A stretch of 64,000 nucleotides of DNA from Nocardioides sp. (GTDB taxonomy: Bacteria > Actinomycetota > Actinomycetes > Propionibacteriales > Nocardioidaceae), in contig PBYI01000042.1 in assembly GCA_002729525.1 (NCBI GenBank), positions 62,001 to 126,000 on the forward strand. The letters run 5' to 3'. The notes beneath the pieces were generated by a model. The model was not told the DNA's origin and did not search any database. It saw only the letters and a list, made by a program, of their open reading frames with translations. Both the position numbers and the translations under genes were made by a program. Of the stretch, positions 56,397 through 64,000 are shown piece after piece. Every line of letters starts with the position of its first letter. Positions within the stretch are counted from its first letter, which is position 1.

Positions 56397-58349
56397 TCAC
56401 CCCGACACGAGGTGCGCGTGCTGGTCGTGCTCGCTCTCGTAGTCCTCGGTCAGCCCGTGCGGCGTCTTCTCCCACCGGTGCGGGTCCTTGACGGTCTGGT
56501 AGAGCGCCCGCCACGCCGCGATGCTGTGCAGCAGCCAGTAGAGCGGGCTCAGCAGCGCGAATCCGCCGATGCGCCAGCTGTAGCGCCACGAGGCCGCCAG
56601 CGCGGCCGACACGATCATCATCGCGTTGCCGAAGAGGAACGTCGTGACGCTCGCGCCGACCACCCACTCGGGCAGGTCGAGGCCGATCCACTGCACGCCG
56701 ACGTACGTCGTCGCGGTGAAGCCGAGCGCGAGGGGGTAGGCCAGGAACGCCACCGGCGTCGCCATGATGAGCCCGACCATGCCGATGACGCCGCGGACGC
56801 CGACCCGGCGCGAGAAGCGGATGGGGTGCCGGGTGTTGACCGCCGCGGTGACCAGGTAGCCCTTGATCCAGCGGGTGCGCTGGCGGATCCAGGCGAAGGT
56901 CTCCGCGCAGGCCTCCTCGCCGGTGCCCGACGGCAGGACGTCGACCCGGTAGCCCTCGACGGCGGCGCGCAGGCCGGCGTCGGCGTCCTCGGTGACGTTG
57001 AAGGGGTCCCAGGCGCCCATCGCGCGCAGCACGTCGGCGCGGAAGTGGTTGGACGTGCCGCCGAGCGGCATCGGCAGCCCGGCCTCGTCCATGCCCGGCA
57101 GCATCGCCTCGAACCAGTGGGCGTACTCGATCGCGAACATCCGCGTGAGCACGTTGTAGTCGGCGTTGTAGTAGTAGAGCGAGGCCTGGACGACAGCCAG
57201 CGGGTCCTCGTGGGAGAGGCCCTCGCGGCGCATCAGCTCGTCGCGGTCGAACGCCGCCACGGCCTGCCGGAGCTGGTCGGGGTCCGGGCGGTCCTCGGCG
57301 TCGTAGATCACCACGAACTCGCCGCGGGCCAGGGTGAGACCGTAGTTGCACGCGCGCGGCTTGGTCTGCGGCTTGCCCGGCGGCACGACGACGAGGCGGA
57401 CGTACTCCGGCGGGCGCATCGCGCGGGCGACGGCAATGGTCTCCTCGTCGTCGGCCTCCATCAGCAGCATCACGTCGAGCTTGGACTTCGGGTAGTCGAG
57501 CGACCCGATGTTCTCCACGACCTTCTGCACGACGTTGGCCTCACGGAAGACCGGCACCAGCACCGTGTACACGGGCAGCTCGTGGTCGGGCCGGTCGACG
57601 GCCCAGCGCGGCGGCAGGCCGCGACGCGCGCGCTCGCGGGTCTCGCGCCACTGCGCGTCGACCCGGCGCCGGTGGCGGAACGGCACCAGCAGCGCCGCGG
57701 TCGTCTTGAACAGCACGGCGGCGAAGAAGACGACGTTGGCCAGCGCCAGCATCACCACGAAGGTCTCGGCCGGGTTGGCCACCAGGAGGCCGACGACGAC
57801 GAGCAGCACGCCCAGCGGCGCCCAGCGCTGCCACTGCGTCAGCCCGTCCGCGGCCGACGCCGCCGGCTGCTCGGAGTGCAGCCGCTCCTGGGACTCGAAG
57901 AGGAGGTCGGCGCGGTGGCTGGCCTCGACGGCCTTCCACAGGTCCCAGGGCGTGGTCGTGCGGAAGGCGACGTCGCGGGTGCCGAGGTGGGCCGCCACCT
58001 GGGCGCGCAGCGCGTCGGTCGGCGCCTCGGTCGTCGCGACCAGCACCCGCTCGGGGCGGTCCGGGTCGGGGCGCCAGGGCACCCAGCCCTCGCGCAGCGC
58101 GGCGTCGTACGGCACCCGGCGTACGAGGCCGTCGTCGGGCGGGTCGGCCACCAGGTCGACCAGCGGGGCGCTCCACTGCTCGGCGAGCGCGCCGTACAGC
58201 TCGCGCCGGCTGACGGCGCCGCCGAGCACGAGCTGCTGGCCGAGGTGGCCGCCCTCGGTGCGCTGGCGCTCGAGCGCGGCGTCGAGCTGCTCGGGCGTGA
58301 CCAGGCCGGCGTCGAGCAGCGCCTGTCCGATCGGCGCGGGCTGGCTCAC
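56397..58349 (-). CDS. Processive GT2 (BcsA-like) with GspE-type N-terminal domain, copy A
   Basis: 650 residues, GTG start overlapping the upstream stop (GTGA). Residues about 1-150 form a complete GspE/MshE-type N domain (IGQALLDAGLVTPEQLDAAL, LGQQLVLGGAVSRRELY, WSAPLVDL, then VRRVPYDAALREGWVPWR). Two helices follow, then the GT-A domain: YTVLVPVFREANVV, VIYDAEDRPDPDQ, EDADAGLR, RQRTRWIKG. Five C-terminal helices. MshE-type N domains can bind c-di-GMP, so this may replace the PilZ domain of classical BcsA (inference). Copy B has lost the first half of that domain. Confidence 0.92.
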   Translation of the reverse strand: MSQPAPIGQALLDAGLVTPEQLDAALERQRTEGGHLGQQLVLGGAVSRRELYGALAEQWSAPLVDLVADPPDDGLVRRVPYDAALREGWVPWRPDPDRPERVLVATTEAPTDALRAQVAAHLGTRDVAFRTTTPWDLWKAVEASHRADLLFESQERLHSEQPAASAADGLTQWQRWAPLGVLLVVVGLLVANPAETFVVMLALANVVFFAAVLFKTTAALLVPFRHRRRVDAQWRETRERARRGLPPRWAVDRPDHELPVYTVLVPVFREANVVQKVVENIGSLDYPKSKLDVMLLMEADDEETIAVARAMRPPEYVRLVVVPPGKPQTKPRACNYGLTLARGEFVVIYDAEDRPDPDQLRQAVAAFDRDELMRREGLSHEDPLAVVQASLYYYNADYNVLTRMFAIEYAHWFEAMLPGMDEAGLPMPLGGTSNHFRADVLRAMGAWDPFNVTEDADAGLRAAVEGYRVDVLPSGTGEEACAETFAWIRQRTRWIKGYLVTAAVNTRHPIRFSRRVGVRGVIGMVGLIMATPVAFLAYPLALGFTATTYVGVQWIGLDLPEWVVGASVTTFLFGNAMMIVSAALAASWRYSWRIGGFALLSPLYWLLHSIAAWRALYQTVKDPHRWEKTPHGLTEDYESEHDQHAHLVSG

Positions 58350-60118
58350 GAGGCGCTCCCGGCAGCGTCGACGGCTCCGGCGGTGTCCGCGCGGATGTCG
58401 CCACCGTCGAACGGCGGATCGGTCGGGTCGGTGACCCGTCGGTAGACGCCGATGTCTCCGGAGGAGAAGACCATCCGGTAGCGCACGTGGAACATCGGGT
58501 CGTCGGCCAGCGCCGCGGTGACCTGGTCGGTCGACGACCGGGTGCCGCCGGTGCTGACCTGCTCGCGGTGCATGAGCACCCAGCGGGCGTAGTCCTCGGG
58601 TGCGGCGACGGCGTCCTCGAAGACGTCGCCCGAGGCCCGGTAGTAGAGCTCGCGGAGCGGTACGCCGATGCGCGGTGCGACGGCCATCTTGTCGGAGTTC
58701 TCGTCCATCAGGATGCCGCCGCCGTCGTAGTGCTCGTGCAGCCAGGTGGCCGCGGCGACCGTGTCGGCGAGCGACACCTTGCCGTCGATGGCCTCCTCGA
58801 TGACCGTCATCCGAGTGTCGGGGTCGCCGACCCACCAGACGTTCTGCGCGGTCAGGGCGACCGCGGCGACGGCCACCGCGAGGGGTCGCCCGACCTTCCA
58901 GGCCCGGCGCGGCACGACGTACGACACGGCGTAGCCGCACAGCAGCGCGGCCCACGGCACGGCGGAGAGGGCGTAGCGGTTGTTGTAGGCGCCGGGCGGC
59001 AGCGACATCTCGTTGACCATGATGTGCTGCCCGCCGACCAGGCTGACCAGCAGGAACGCCGTCGACGTGCCGGCCAGCCAGACCACGAGCGCCCGGTTGT
59101 CGAGGCCCTGGCGCGCGGTCATCAGCAGCAGACCGATCGCCGCGCCGACGAGCACGACCAGACCGACGGTCTCCAGCATCGCCCAGCCCAGGACCTCGGC
59201 GGAGAGCCCGACGTTGCCCTTGGTGGTGAGCTGGCCCTTCTCGATGTAGAGCTCGGTAAAGGCCGCGGCGGAGTACTGCCCGGTGAGGAACTCCGTCGGG
59301 TTGCCGTAGGTCGCGGTGTTGTAGGCGACCCACCACCCGATGGCGGCCAGCGGTGGGAACGCGAACGACGCGGCGAGCGCGAGCGCGCGGCGTACGCCGT
59401 CACCGCGCCGGAGCACGACGATCACCACGAAGATCGCGCCGCTGATCACCAGCGCCCAGGCCTCGTAGCGGGTGAGCACGCCCGCCGCGGCGGGGACGCC
59501 GGCGAACACGGCCAGCTCGCCCCCGGAGAGGCGGCGGCGGTTGAACGCCCAGCCGGCGAGGCCGGCGATGGTCAGCAGCAGCGCGGCCACCAGCACGGGC
59601 TCGGTGAGCGCGGTGGTGCTGGCGTAGAGCAGGCTCGGGTTGGCGAGCAGCACGGCCAGCGCGACCAGCCGGCCGGCCGGCGGGAGGCCGATCCGGGCGG
59701 TGATCCGGTAGAGCGCGGCGCTCGACGCGCCCAGGCACAGCGCGCCGAGGATGCAGGCAGCCAGGCCCGTGCGGAAGAGGAAGAGGCTCTGCACCAGCGG
59801 CAGCAGGAGGAGGTGGGGGAGCGGCAGCCACACCGTGCCCAGCTGGCTGAGGCCGGGGTCCATCGAGTCGGTGACCCGGCGGGCGATGGTCAGGTGCGCC
59901 ATCGCGTCGCCGTAGTCCATCGTCGTGCCCGCGTGGACGGTGTACGCCGACGCCGCGGCGCCGACGGTCAGGCCGAGGACGAAGGCGGCCGGCGTGCCGG
60001 GCACCTGTCGCCCGGTCGGCACGGTCGCGAACGCCGTGCGCAGACGACGCCAGGCGGACGGGGGTGCCGTCCGCGTGGTCGTGCCGGTGCGCTCAGGCGC
60101 GCGGGTGGCCGTCGTCAT
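58346..60118 (-). CDS. GT-C-like multi-spanning membrane glycosyltransferase, copy A
   Basis: 590 residues, ATG at 60118. About 11-12 helices; shares TMDYGDAMAHLTIARRV, LGTVWLPLPHLLLLPLVQS, PGAYNNRYALSAVPW and HYDGGGILMD with copy B over the full length. The C-terminal soluble domain of about 150 residues contains a run of Asp/Ala at its end. Overlaps BcsB-like copy A by 26 nt and the GT2 gene by 4 nt. Probable polyprenyl-phosphate-sugar-dependent transferase acting outside the membrane. Confidence 0.83.
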   Translation of the reverse strand: MTTATRAPERTGTTTRTAPPSAWRRLRTAFATVPTGRQVPGTPAAFVLGLTVGAAASAYTVHAGTTMDYGDAMAHLTIARRVTDSMDPGLSQLGTVWLPLPHLLLLPLVQSLFLFRTGLAACILGALCLGASSAALYRITARIGLPPAGRLVALAVLLANPSLLYASTTALTEPVLVAALLLTIAGLAGWAFNRRRLSGGELAVFAGVPAAAGVLTRYEAWALVISGAIFVVIVVLRRGDGVRRALALAASFAFPPLAAIGWWVAYNTATYGNPTEFLTGQYSAAAFTELYIEKGQLTTKGNVGLSAEVLGWAMLETVGLVVLVGAAIGLLLMTARQGLDNRALVVWLAGTSTAFLLVSLVGGQHIMVNEMSLPPGAYNNRYALSAVPWAALLCGYAVSYVVPRRAWKVGRPLAVAVAAVALTAQNVWWVGDPDTRMTVIEEAIDGKVSLADTVAAATWLHEHYDGGGILMDENSDKMAVAPRIGVPLRELYYRASGDVFEDAVAAPEDYARWVLMHREQVSTGGTRSSTDQVTAALADDPMFHVRYRMVFSSGDIGVYRRVTDPTDPPFDGGDIRADTAGAVDAAGSAS

Positions 60119-62123
60119 CGTGACCCGGGTCCTCCTCGCCGGCGAGCGTCACCGAGCCGCGGGCGTCGGAGTCCGCGCGCTCCTGCGCGTCGACGAGACG
60201 CTTGACCTGGTGGTCGCGGCGGGCGGTCCGGGCGACCTGCCACAGCAGCAGGAGCAGCAGGACGGCGATGCCGGCGCCCAGCCACCACACGAAGCCGGTG
60301 CGCTCCTCGACGACCTCCTCCTGCGGCACGACCTCGGCCGAGCTCAGGGAGAACGGGTCGGTGCCGGGCGAGACGACGAGCAGGTCGTCGGCGAGGGTGC
60401 CCCAGCCGTCGGTCGCCGCCTGGGTCGCGAGCGCCCGCGGCAGGGCGGGGGCGGCCGAGCCGTCGGCGGTCCAGGTGCCGAGCAGCAGCAGGTGGCGGTC
60501 GCCGTCGACGACCGACTCCAGCGCCGCGAAGGGCTGGTTGCTGCCGACGCCGAACTCCGCCTCGGCGTAGTCGAGCAGGCGCATGGAGTCCAGGCGCAGC
60601 GGCGCGCCGACGGTGTCGGCGTCCTCCGGCGTGGCGCCGACCAGCAGGCCGTTGCTGCTCCCCTGCACGAGGGAGTCGGCGTCGACGAGGGTGACGTCGA
60701 GCGGTGCGACCGCGGCCGCCTGGAGCGAGTGCACCAGGTAGGCGGCGTCGATGGCGGCGTCGACCCGGTCCTCGCCGGTGGGCCGCAGGGCGACCGGCAG
60801 CACGCCGCCCAGCACCTGCGGGTACGCCGAGAGGTCCTGGCCGCCGTCGCCGCGGGTGGCGGTCACGGTGGAGGCGCCGCCGTCGAGGTGGACCTCGACC
60901 GGCACGCTGCCGTCGTCGTCGGCCTCGCAGGCACCGACGTCGGCGGTGGAGCTGAGCCGGAACTCGATGCCGTTGTCGCTGGTGATGACGTCGGCGGGGA
61001 CGTCGGCGTCGATCGTGACGGTGTTGCCGTCAGCCTGCGGGTCGAGCAGCTGGGAGTCGACGAGGTAGCCGTTGACGTACGTGCTCAGCTGGACGTCGGT
61101 GGTGTCCGGGACGGCGGTGTAGGTGCCCTCGGCGTGGACGGTCAGGCCGTCGACCGGGCCGCCGAAGACGTCCTGCGCGACGCCGACGGTCGCGGTGGCC
61201 TCGGCGGGGCCGACGAGCGTGAGGCGCTGGAGGCCCAGGTCGGCGAAAGACACCTCGAGGTCCTCCGTACGCCGCTCGAGGGTCTCCGACAGGCCGGTGC
61301 TGGACGGGCCCGAGGCGAGGGTGAGCGCGTCGGAGCCGAGCGCCTGGGCGGCCGTGCGCAGCCCGTCGCCGTTTCCGGTCAGGGTCAGCGTCGGCAGGCC
61401 GAAGCGGACAGCGACGTCGGTCGAGGTGTCGCCGGTGCCCGGCTCCAGGCGTATCAGGCGCTGCCCGGGGCCGACGCGGGGCAGCTGCCGCGAGGCGACG
61501 CTGAGCTGGACGACAGTGGCGTCGCCGTACCGGGCGGTCAGCGACGCCACCGCAGTGAGCGCCGCGGCCAGGAGGTCGTCGGAGGCGTCGGCGGGCACCG
61601 AGACGTCGATGCGCGGGGAGGAGTCGGGGAAGAAGGTGCCCACGGTGCGTGGGGCGGTCTCGTCGCCGGTGTAGACGAGCGTGAGGTTGGTCAGGGCGAC
61701 GTCGGCCGGACCGCTGCCACCCGGGCACCGTTCGGTCGGGCGGTAGGTCATCGTCAGGTCGATCGCGCCGTCGTCACCGACGTCGGAGGCCCGCACCGGC
61801 AGGAAGACCGGTCCGGTCTCGGCCGCGACGGTCTTGAGGGTGCGCCCGCCGACCGAGAAGCGCAGCGGACCGCCGAGCAGGTCGCTGGCGACGACGCGGC
61901 CGCGCAGGGCGGTGGGCGTGATGCCGTCGGCCACCGGCACGGAGACGGTGGTCGAGGAGGTCGATGCCAGCGAGGCGGTCGCCTCGACCGCGGCCTCGTC
62001 CGCGCTCGCGGGAGCAGTGGGTCCGAGGGCCAGGAGGCTCGCCAGGAGTCCGATCGTCAGCGCGGTCACGGCTCCGGCCGTGCGAGCTCGCGTGGTCGGG
62101 GTCCCCATGTGCTTGCGTGTCAC
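60093..62123 (-). CDS. Exported BcsB-like protein, copy A
   Basis: 676 residues from GTG 62123, chosen for the GAGG 6-7 nt upstream; an ATG at 62108 would also leave a complete signal peptide (AGAVTALTIGLLASLLALG, cleavage near PASADEA). Beta-rich extracytoplasmic body; segments YPQVLGGVLPVAL and VGAPLRLDSMRLLDYAEAEF match copy B; C-terminal helix (VWWLGAGIAVLLLLLLWQVA) and a charged tail. First gene of the nine-gene minus-strand locus. BcsB-like role inferred from fold pattern and partner genes. Confidence 0.82.
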   Translation of the reverse strand: MTRKHMGTPTTRARTAGAVTALTIGLLASLLALGPTAPASADEAAVEATASLASTSSTTVSVPVADGITPTALRGRVVASDLLGGPLRFSVGGRTLKTVAAETGPVFLPVRASDVGDDGAIDLTMTYRPTERCPGGSGPADVALTNLTLVYTGDETAPRTVGTFFPDSSPRIDVSVPADASDDLLAAALTAVASLTARYGDATVVQLSVASRQLPRVGPGQRLIRLEPGTGDTSTDVAVRFGLPTLTLTGNGDGLRTAAQALGSDALTLASGPSSTGLSETLERRTEDLEVSFADLGLQRLTLVGPAEATATVGVAQDVFGGPVDGLTVHAEGTYTAVPDTTDVQLSTYVNGYLVDSQLLDPQADGNTVTIDADVPADVITSDNGIEFRLSSTADVGACEADDDGSVPVEVHLDGGASTVTATRGDGGQDLSAYPQVLGGVLPVALRPTGEDRVDAAIDAAYLVHSLQAAAVAPLDVTLVDADSLVQGSSNGLLVGATPEDADTVGAPLRLDSMRLLDYAEAEFGVGSNQPFAALESVVDGDRHLLLLGTWTADGSAAPALPRALATQAATDGWGTLADDLLVVSPGTDPFSLSSAEVVPQEEVVEERTGFVWWLGAGIAVLLLLLLWQVARTARRDHQVKRLVDAQERADSDARGSVTLAGEEDPGHDDDGHPRA

Positions 62124-62403
62124 GTCCTGCCTCGTTCGTGGTCGAGTCCGGCGGGCTGCCGGGCGGTGCCCCGGAGTGCCGGGGAGCCGGCGCGCGCGGG
62201 GAGGTCCGCGGGATGGATTCTCACGAAGCGGCTCGGGCTGGGCAACACGCGAGAGGGTCGTGACGGGTGTTGTCTCCGAGACGTGGCCGGGGTGTGCACC
62301 GACTGTGGGGCCCGGGTCACCGCGGTCGTGAGGCCCGCCACGACGTACGCCGCGCTGCCGGTGGGGCGGTGCGCCGGCGCAGGGCGTGAGCGATGATCGG
62401 GGC
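62124..62403. other. Divergent intergenic region, polysaccharide locus / yciO
   Basis: 280 nt with no ORF or RNA gene. It must hold the promoter of the polysaccharide locus (minus strand); no clear -35/-10 pair stands out. On the plus strand GATGAT (62392-62397) lies 6 nt before the yciO ATG and could serve as a weak leaderless -10. Confidence 0.4.
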
Positions 62404-63030
62404 ATGGCCCGCTTCCTGGACGTCCACCCGGAGGACCCGCAACCGCGACTCGTCGGACAGATCGTCGACGCGCTGCGCGACGACGCGCTCGTCGCCTACC
62501 CGACCGACTCCGGCTACGCCCTCGGCTGCACGGTCGGCAACCGCGACGGTCGCGACCGCATCCTCAGGATCCGCGGCCTCGACGAGCGCCACCACTTCAC
62601 CCTGGTCTGCCGGGACTTCTCCCAGCTTGGCCAGCTGGTGCACGTCGACAACGCGGCGTTCCGCTCCATCCGAGCGGTCACGCCGGGCCCGTACACCTTC
62701 ATCCTCGAGGCGATGCCCGAGGTGCCCAAGCGGCTGCAGCACCCGAAGAAGCGCACGGTCGGGGTCCGCATCCCCGAGCACCGGTTCGTGCAGGCGCTGC
62801 TCGAGGAGCTCGGCGAACCGCTGCTCAGCAGCACCCTGATCCTCCCGGGCGAGACCGAGGCCCGCACCATGGGCTGGGAGATCAAGGAGGAGCTCGACCA
62901 CCAGGTCGACGTGGTCGTCGAGTGCGGCGAGACGCTGCCGGAGCCCACGACGGTCGTGGACTTCTCGACCGGGGTGCCCGAGGTCGTCAGGCGGGGAGCC
63001 GGCGACCCGGACCGTTTCGACGTGGGCTGA
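62404..63030 (+). CDS. yciO: YciO-type Sua5/YrdC-domain protein
   Basis: 208 residues from ATG 62404, giving MARFLDVHPEDPQPRLVGQI, close to the E. coli YciO start. YrdC fold with YPTDSGYALGC (nucleotide site), FTLVCRDFSQL, GPYTFILEAMPEVPKRL and TVGVRIPEH. Related to the threonylcarbamoyl-AMP synthase used for tRNA t6A, but YciO-type proteins are a separate subgroup with weak or different activity. The 3' end overlaps the convergent DUF6542 gene by 44 nt. Confidence 0.9.
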   Translation: MARFLDVHPEDPQPRLVGQIVDALRDDALVAYPTDSGYALGCTVGNRDGRDRILRIRGLDERHHFTLVCRDFSQLGQLVHVDNAAFRSIRAVTPGPYTFILEAMPEVPKRLQHPKKRTVGVRIPEHRFVQALLEELGEPLLSSTLILPGETEARTMGWEIKEELDHQVDVVVECGETLPEPTTVVDFSTGVPEVVRRGAGDPDRFDVG

Positions 63031-63454
63031 GCCCGCGCCGGACCCGACGTTCGCGCAGCGCACGCTCGGCGACGACGCGGCTGCGGGTGTGCAGCACTGC
63101 CAGGCACAGTCCGTAGCCGACGACGAGCGCCACGCTGTGGTGCGACAGCCCGGAGACGACGGCCTGGACGAGACCGTCCTCCGGTCGTGCGAGCACCCCG
63201 GGCTGCACCGTGGCGACCACGACGAACGTGCCGAGCATCAGCTGCGGCGGCAGGACGCCGACGGTGAAGAAGTCGGCGGGCCGCACGGCCAGGGCGAGCA
63301 CCAGGCACAGCAGGACGAAGCCGACGTCGAAGACCCAGCCGATGTCGCCGTGCCAGACGACGTCGAGCGCCGTCAGCGTGAGGGCGAGCGCCGCCCCGAG
63401 CGCGACCATCTCGCGGCCGGGCTCGTGACCTTCCTCCCACAGCGTGCGGGTCAC
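62987..63454 (-). CDS. DUF6542-like small membrane protein
   Basis: 155 residues with four hydrophobic helices (MVALGAALALTLTALDVVW; VGFVLLCLVLALAV; LMLGTFVVVATVQ; SVALVVGYGLCLAVL) and a basic cytoplasmic tail. GTG at 63454 is supported by TACGGT ending 6 nt upstream. Resembles DUF6542 proteins found near ispH, xseA/B and rmuC-type genes in actinobacteria. Function unknown. Confidence 0.8.
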   Translation of the reverse strand: MTRTLWEEGHEPGREMVALGAALALTLTALDVVWHGDIGWVFDVGFVLLCLVLALAVRPADFFTVGVLPPQLMLGTFVVVATVQPGVLARPEDGLVQAVVSGLSHHSVALVVGYGLCLAVLHTRSRVVAERALRERRVRRGLSPRRNGPGRRLPA

Positions 63455-63460
63455 GCAGCC

Positions 63461-63466
63461 ACCGTA
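63461..63466 (-). promoter_or_regulatory. -10 box of leaderless promoter for the DUF6542 gene
   Basis: On the minus strand TACGGT is followed by 6 nt (ggctgc) and the GTG at 63454, the same spacing as the XRE-HEAT and SpoIIM genes. Confidence 0.55.
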
Positions 63467-63510
63467 GGGCGATCCGGCCCGTACGCTGGGGACCTTGCCC
63501 GGCGTGCCGG

Positions 63511-64000
63511 TCAGCCCGAGGAGCGGTCGGCCTCGGGCTCCTCGTCGTCGGTGCCGGCCGAGACGGCGCGCAGCGTGACGGCACGCGGCCGCTCCAGCTC
63601 CTCCTCGGTCAGCCCGACCTCGCCGAAGCGGCGGGCCTGCACCAGCACCCGGGACTCGTAGGAGCCGACTGCGGCGTTGTAGCCGGTGACGGCGGCGTTG
63701 AGCCCGCGACCGACCTTGTCGAGGTGGGTGCCGAAGCGGACGAGTCGTCCGTGCAGCTCGCGGCCGAGGCGGTGGATGCGGGCGGCCTCCTCCGACAGCG
63801 CGGCCTGGGTCCACCCGTGGGCGACCGTGCGCAGCAGGGCGATCAGCGTGGTGGGGGAGGCGAGCACGACCTGGCGGGACGCGGCGTGCTCGAGCAGGTC
63901 GGGCGCCGCGTCGAGCGCGGCCGACAAGCAGGCCTCCGCGGGCACGAACAGCACCACGAACTCCGGCGTCGCGTCGAGAGCGGCCCAGTAGGACTTCGAG
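63511..64000 (-). CDS. rmuC: RmuC family protein, N-terminal part outside window
   Basis: The visible C-terminal 163 residues continue beyond the window edge. SKSYWAALDATPEFVVLFVP at the edge, then ASPTTLIALLRTVAHGWTQ and the helix KVGRGLNAAVTGYNAAVGSY are characteristic of the RmuC nuclease-like domain, implicated in limiting recombination between inverted repeats. An acidic tail ends the protein (AGTDDEEPEADRSSG). Confidence 0.95.
   Translation of the reverse strand, partial: SKSYWAALDATPEFVVLFVPAEACLSAALDAAPDLLEHAASRQVVLASPTTLIALLRTVAHGWTQAALSEEAARIHRLGRELHGRLVRFGTHLDKVGRGLNAAVTGYNAAVGSYESRVLVQARRFGEVGLTEEELERPRAVTLRAVSAGTDDEEPEADRSSG

Overview
The window is high-GC DNA with dense, short-spaced genes, many GTG starts and frequent 4-nt start/stop overlaps (GTGA or ATGA). 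Gene content (SigE-family sigma factor, zinc-type S14, short adenylate kinase, the SpoIIM/RDD/DUF58/MoxR cluster also known from Mycobacterium) points to an actinobacterium, most likely of the Nocardioides type. The genus is inference. I see no tRNA, rRNA, CRISPR array, integrase or insertion sequence.

Layout. (1) 1-2429: a subtilisin-like protease cut by the window edge, then a secreted protein with a P-domain-like region and a Lys-rich tail. (2) 2413-9547: RDD and SpoIIM-family membrane proteins back to back, then a minus-strand chain of a polytopic membrane protein, DUF4129, DUF4350, MoxR ATPase and DUF58. (3) 10075-22625: S10-spc ribosomal operons, secY, adk and map. adk carries an apparent one-base insertion. 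(4) 22702-40996: about 18.6 kb lying between map and infA, which are normally neighbours. It holds three paralogous genes for XRE-type helix-turn-helix proteins with HEAT-like repeats, two at the left end and one at the right end. Between them lie a purine/urate breakdown cluster, an FHA-ABC transporter and a flavin monooxygenase-like gene. (5) 41281-45186: infA, rpmJ, rpsM, rpsK, rpsD, rpoA, rplQ, closed by a strong intrinsic terminator. (6) 45380-49203: SigE-family sigma factor with a membrane partner, a ketopantoate-reductase-like gene and ispH. (7) 49181-62123: a minus-strand polysaccharide locus made of two tandem copies of a three-gene module (BcsB-like exported protein, GT-C-like membrane protein, processive BcsA-like glycosyltransferase), followed by a polyprenyl-phosphate glycosyltransferase and a GtrA protein. 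(8) 62404-64000: yciO, a DUF6542 protein and the C-terminal part of rmuC.

How the genes work together. In the purine cluster, guanine deaminase, 8-oxoguanine deaminase and a molybdenum hydroxylase would feed urate to uricase, HIU hydrolase and OHCU decarboxylase. Allantoate amidohydrolase and a PucG-type aminotransferase take over after allantoin. Allantoinase and a purine permease are not in the window. One XRE-HEAT gene overlaps uraD by 4 nt and is a candidate regulator of the urate operon. In the polysaccharide locus the lipid-linked sugar genes could supply donor sugar to the GT-C-like proteins while the BcsA/BcsB-like pairs make and export a polymer.

A recurring signal is a TANNNT -10 box ending 6 or 7 nt before the start codon, as expected for leaderless mRNAs. 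All three XRE-HEAT genes have it with exactly 6 nt spacing.
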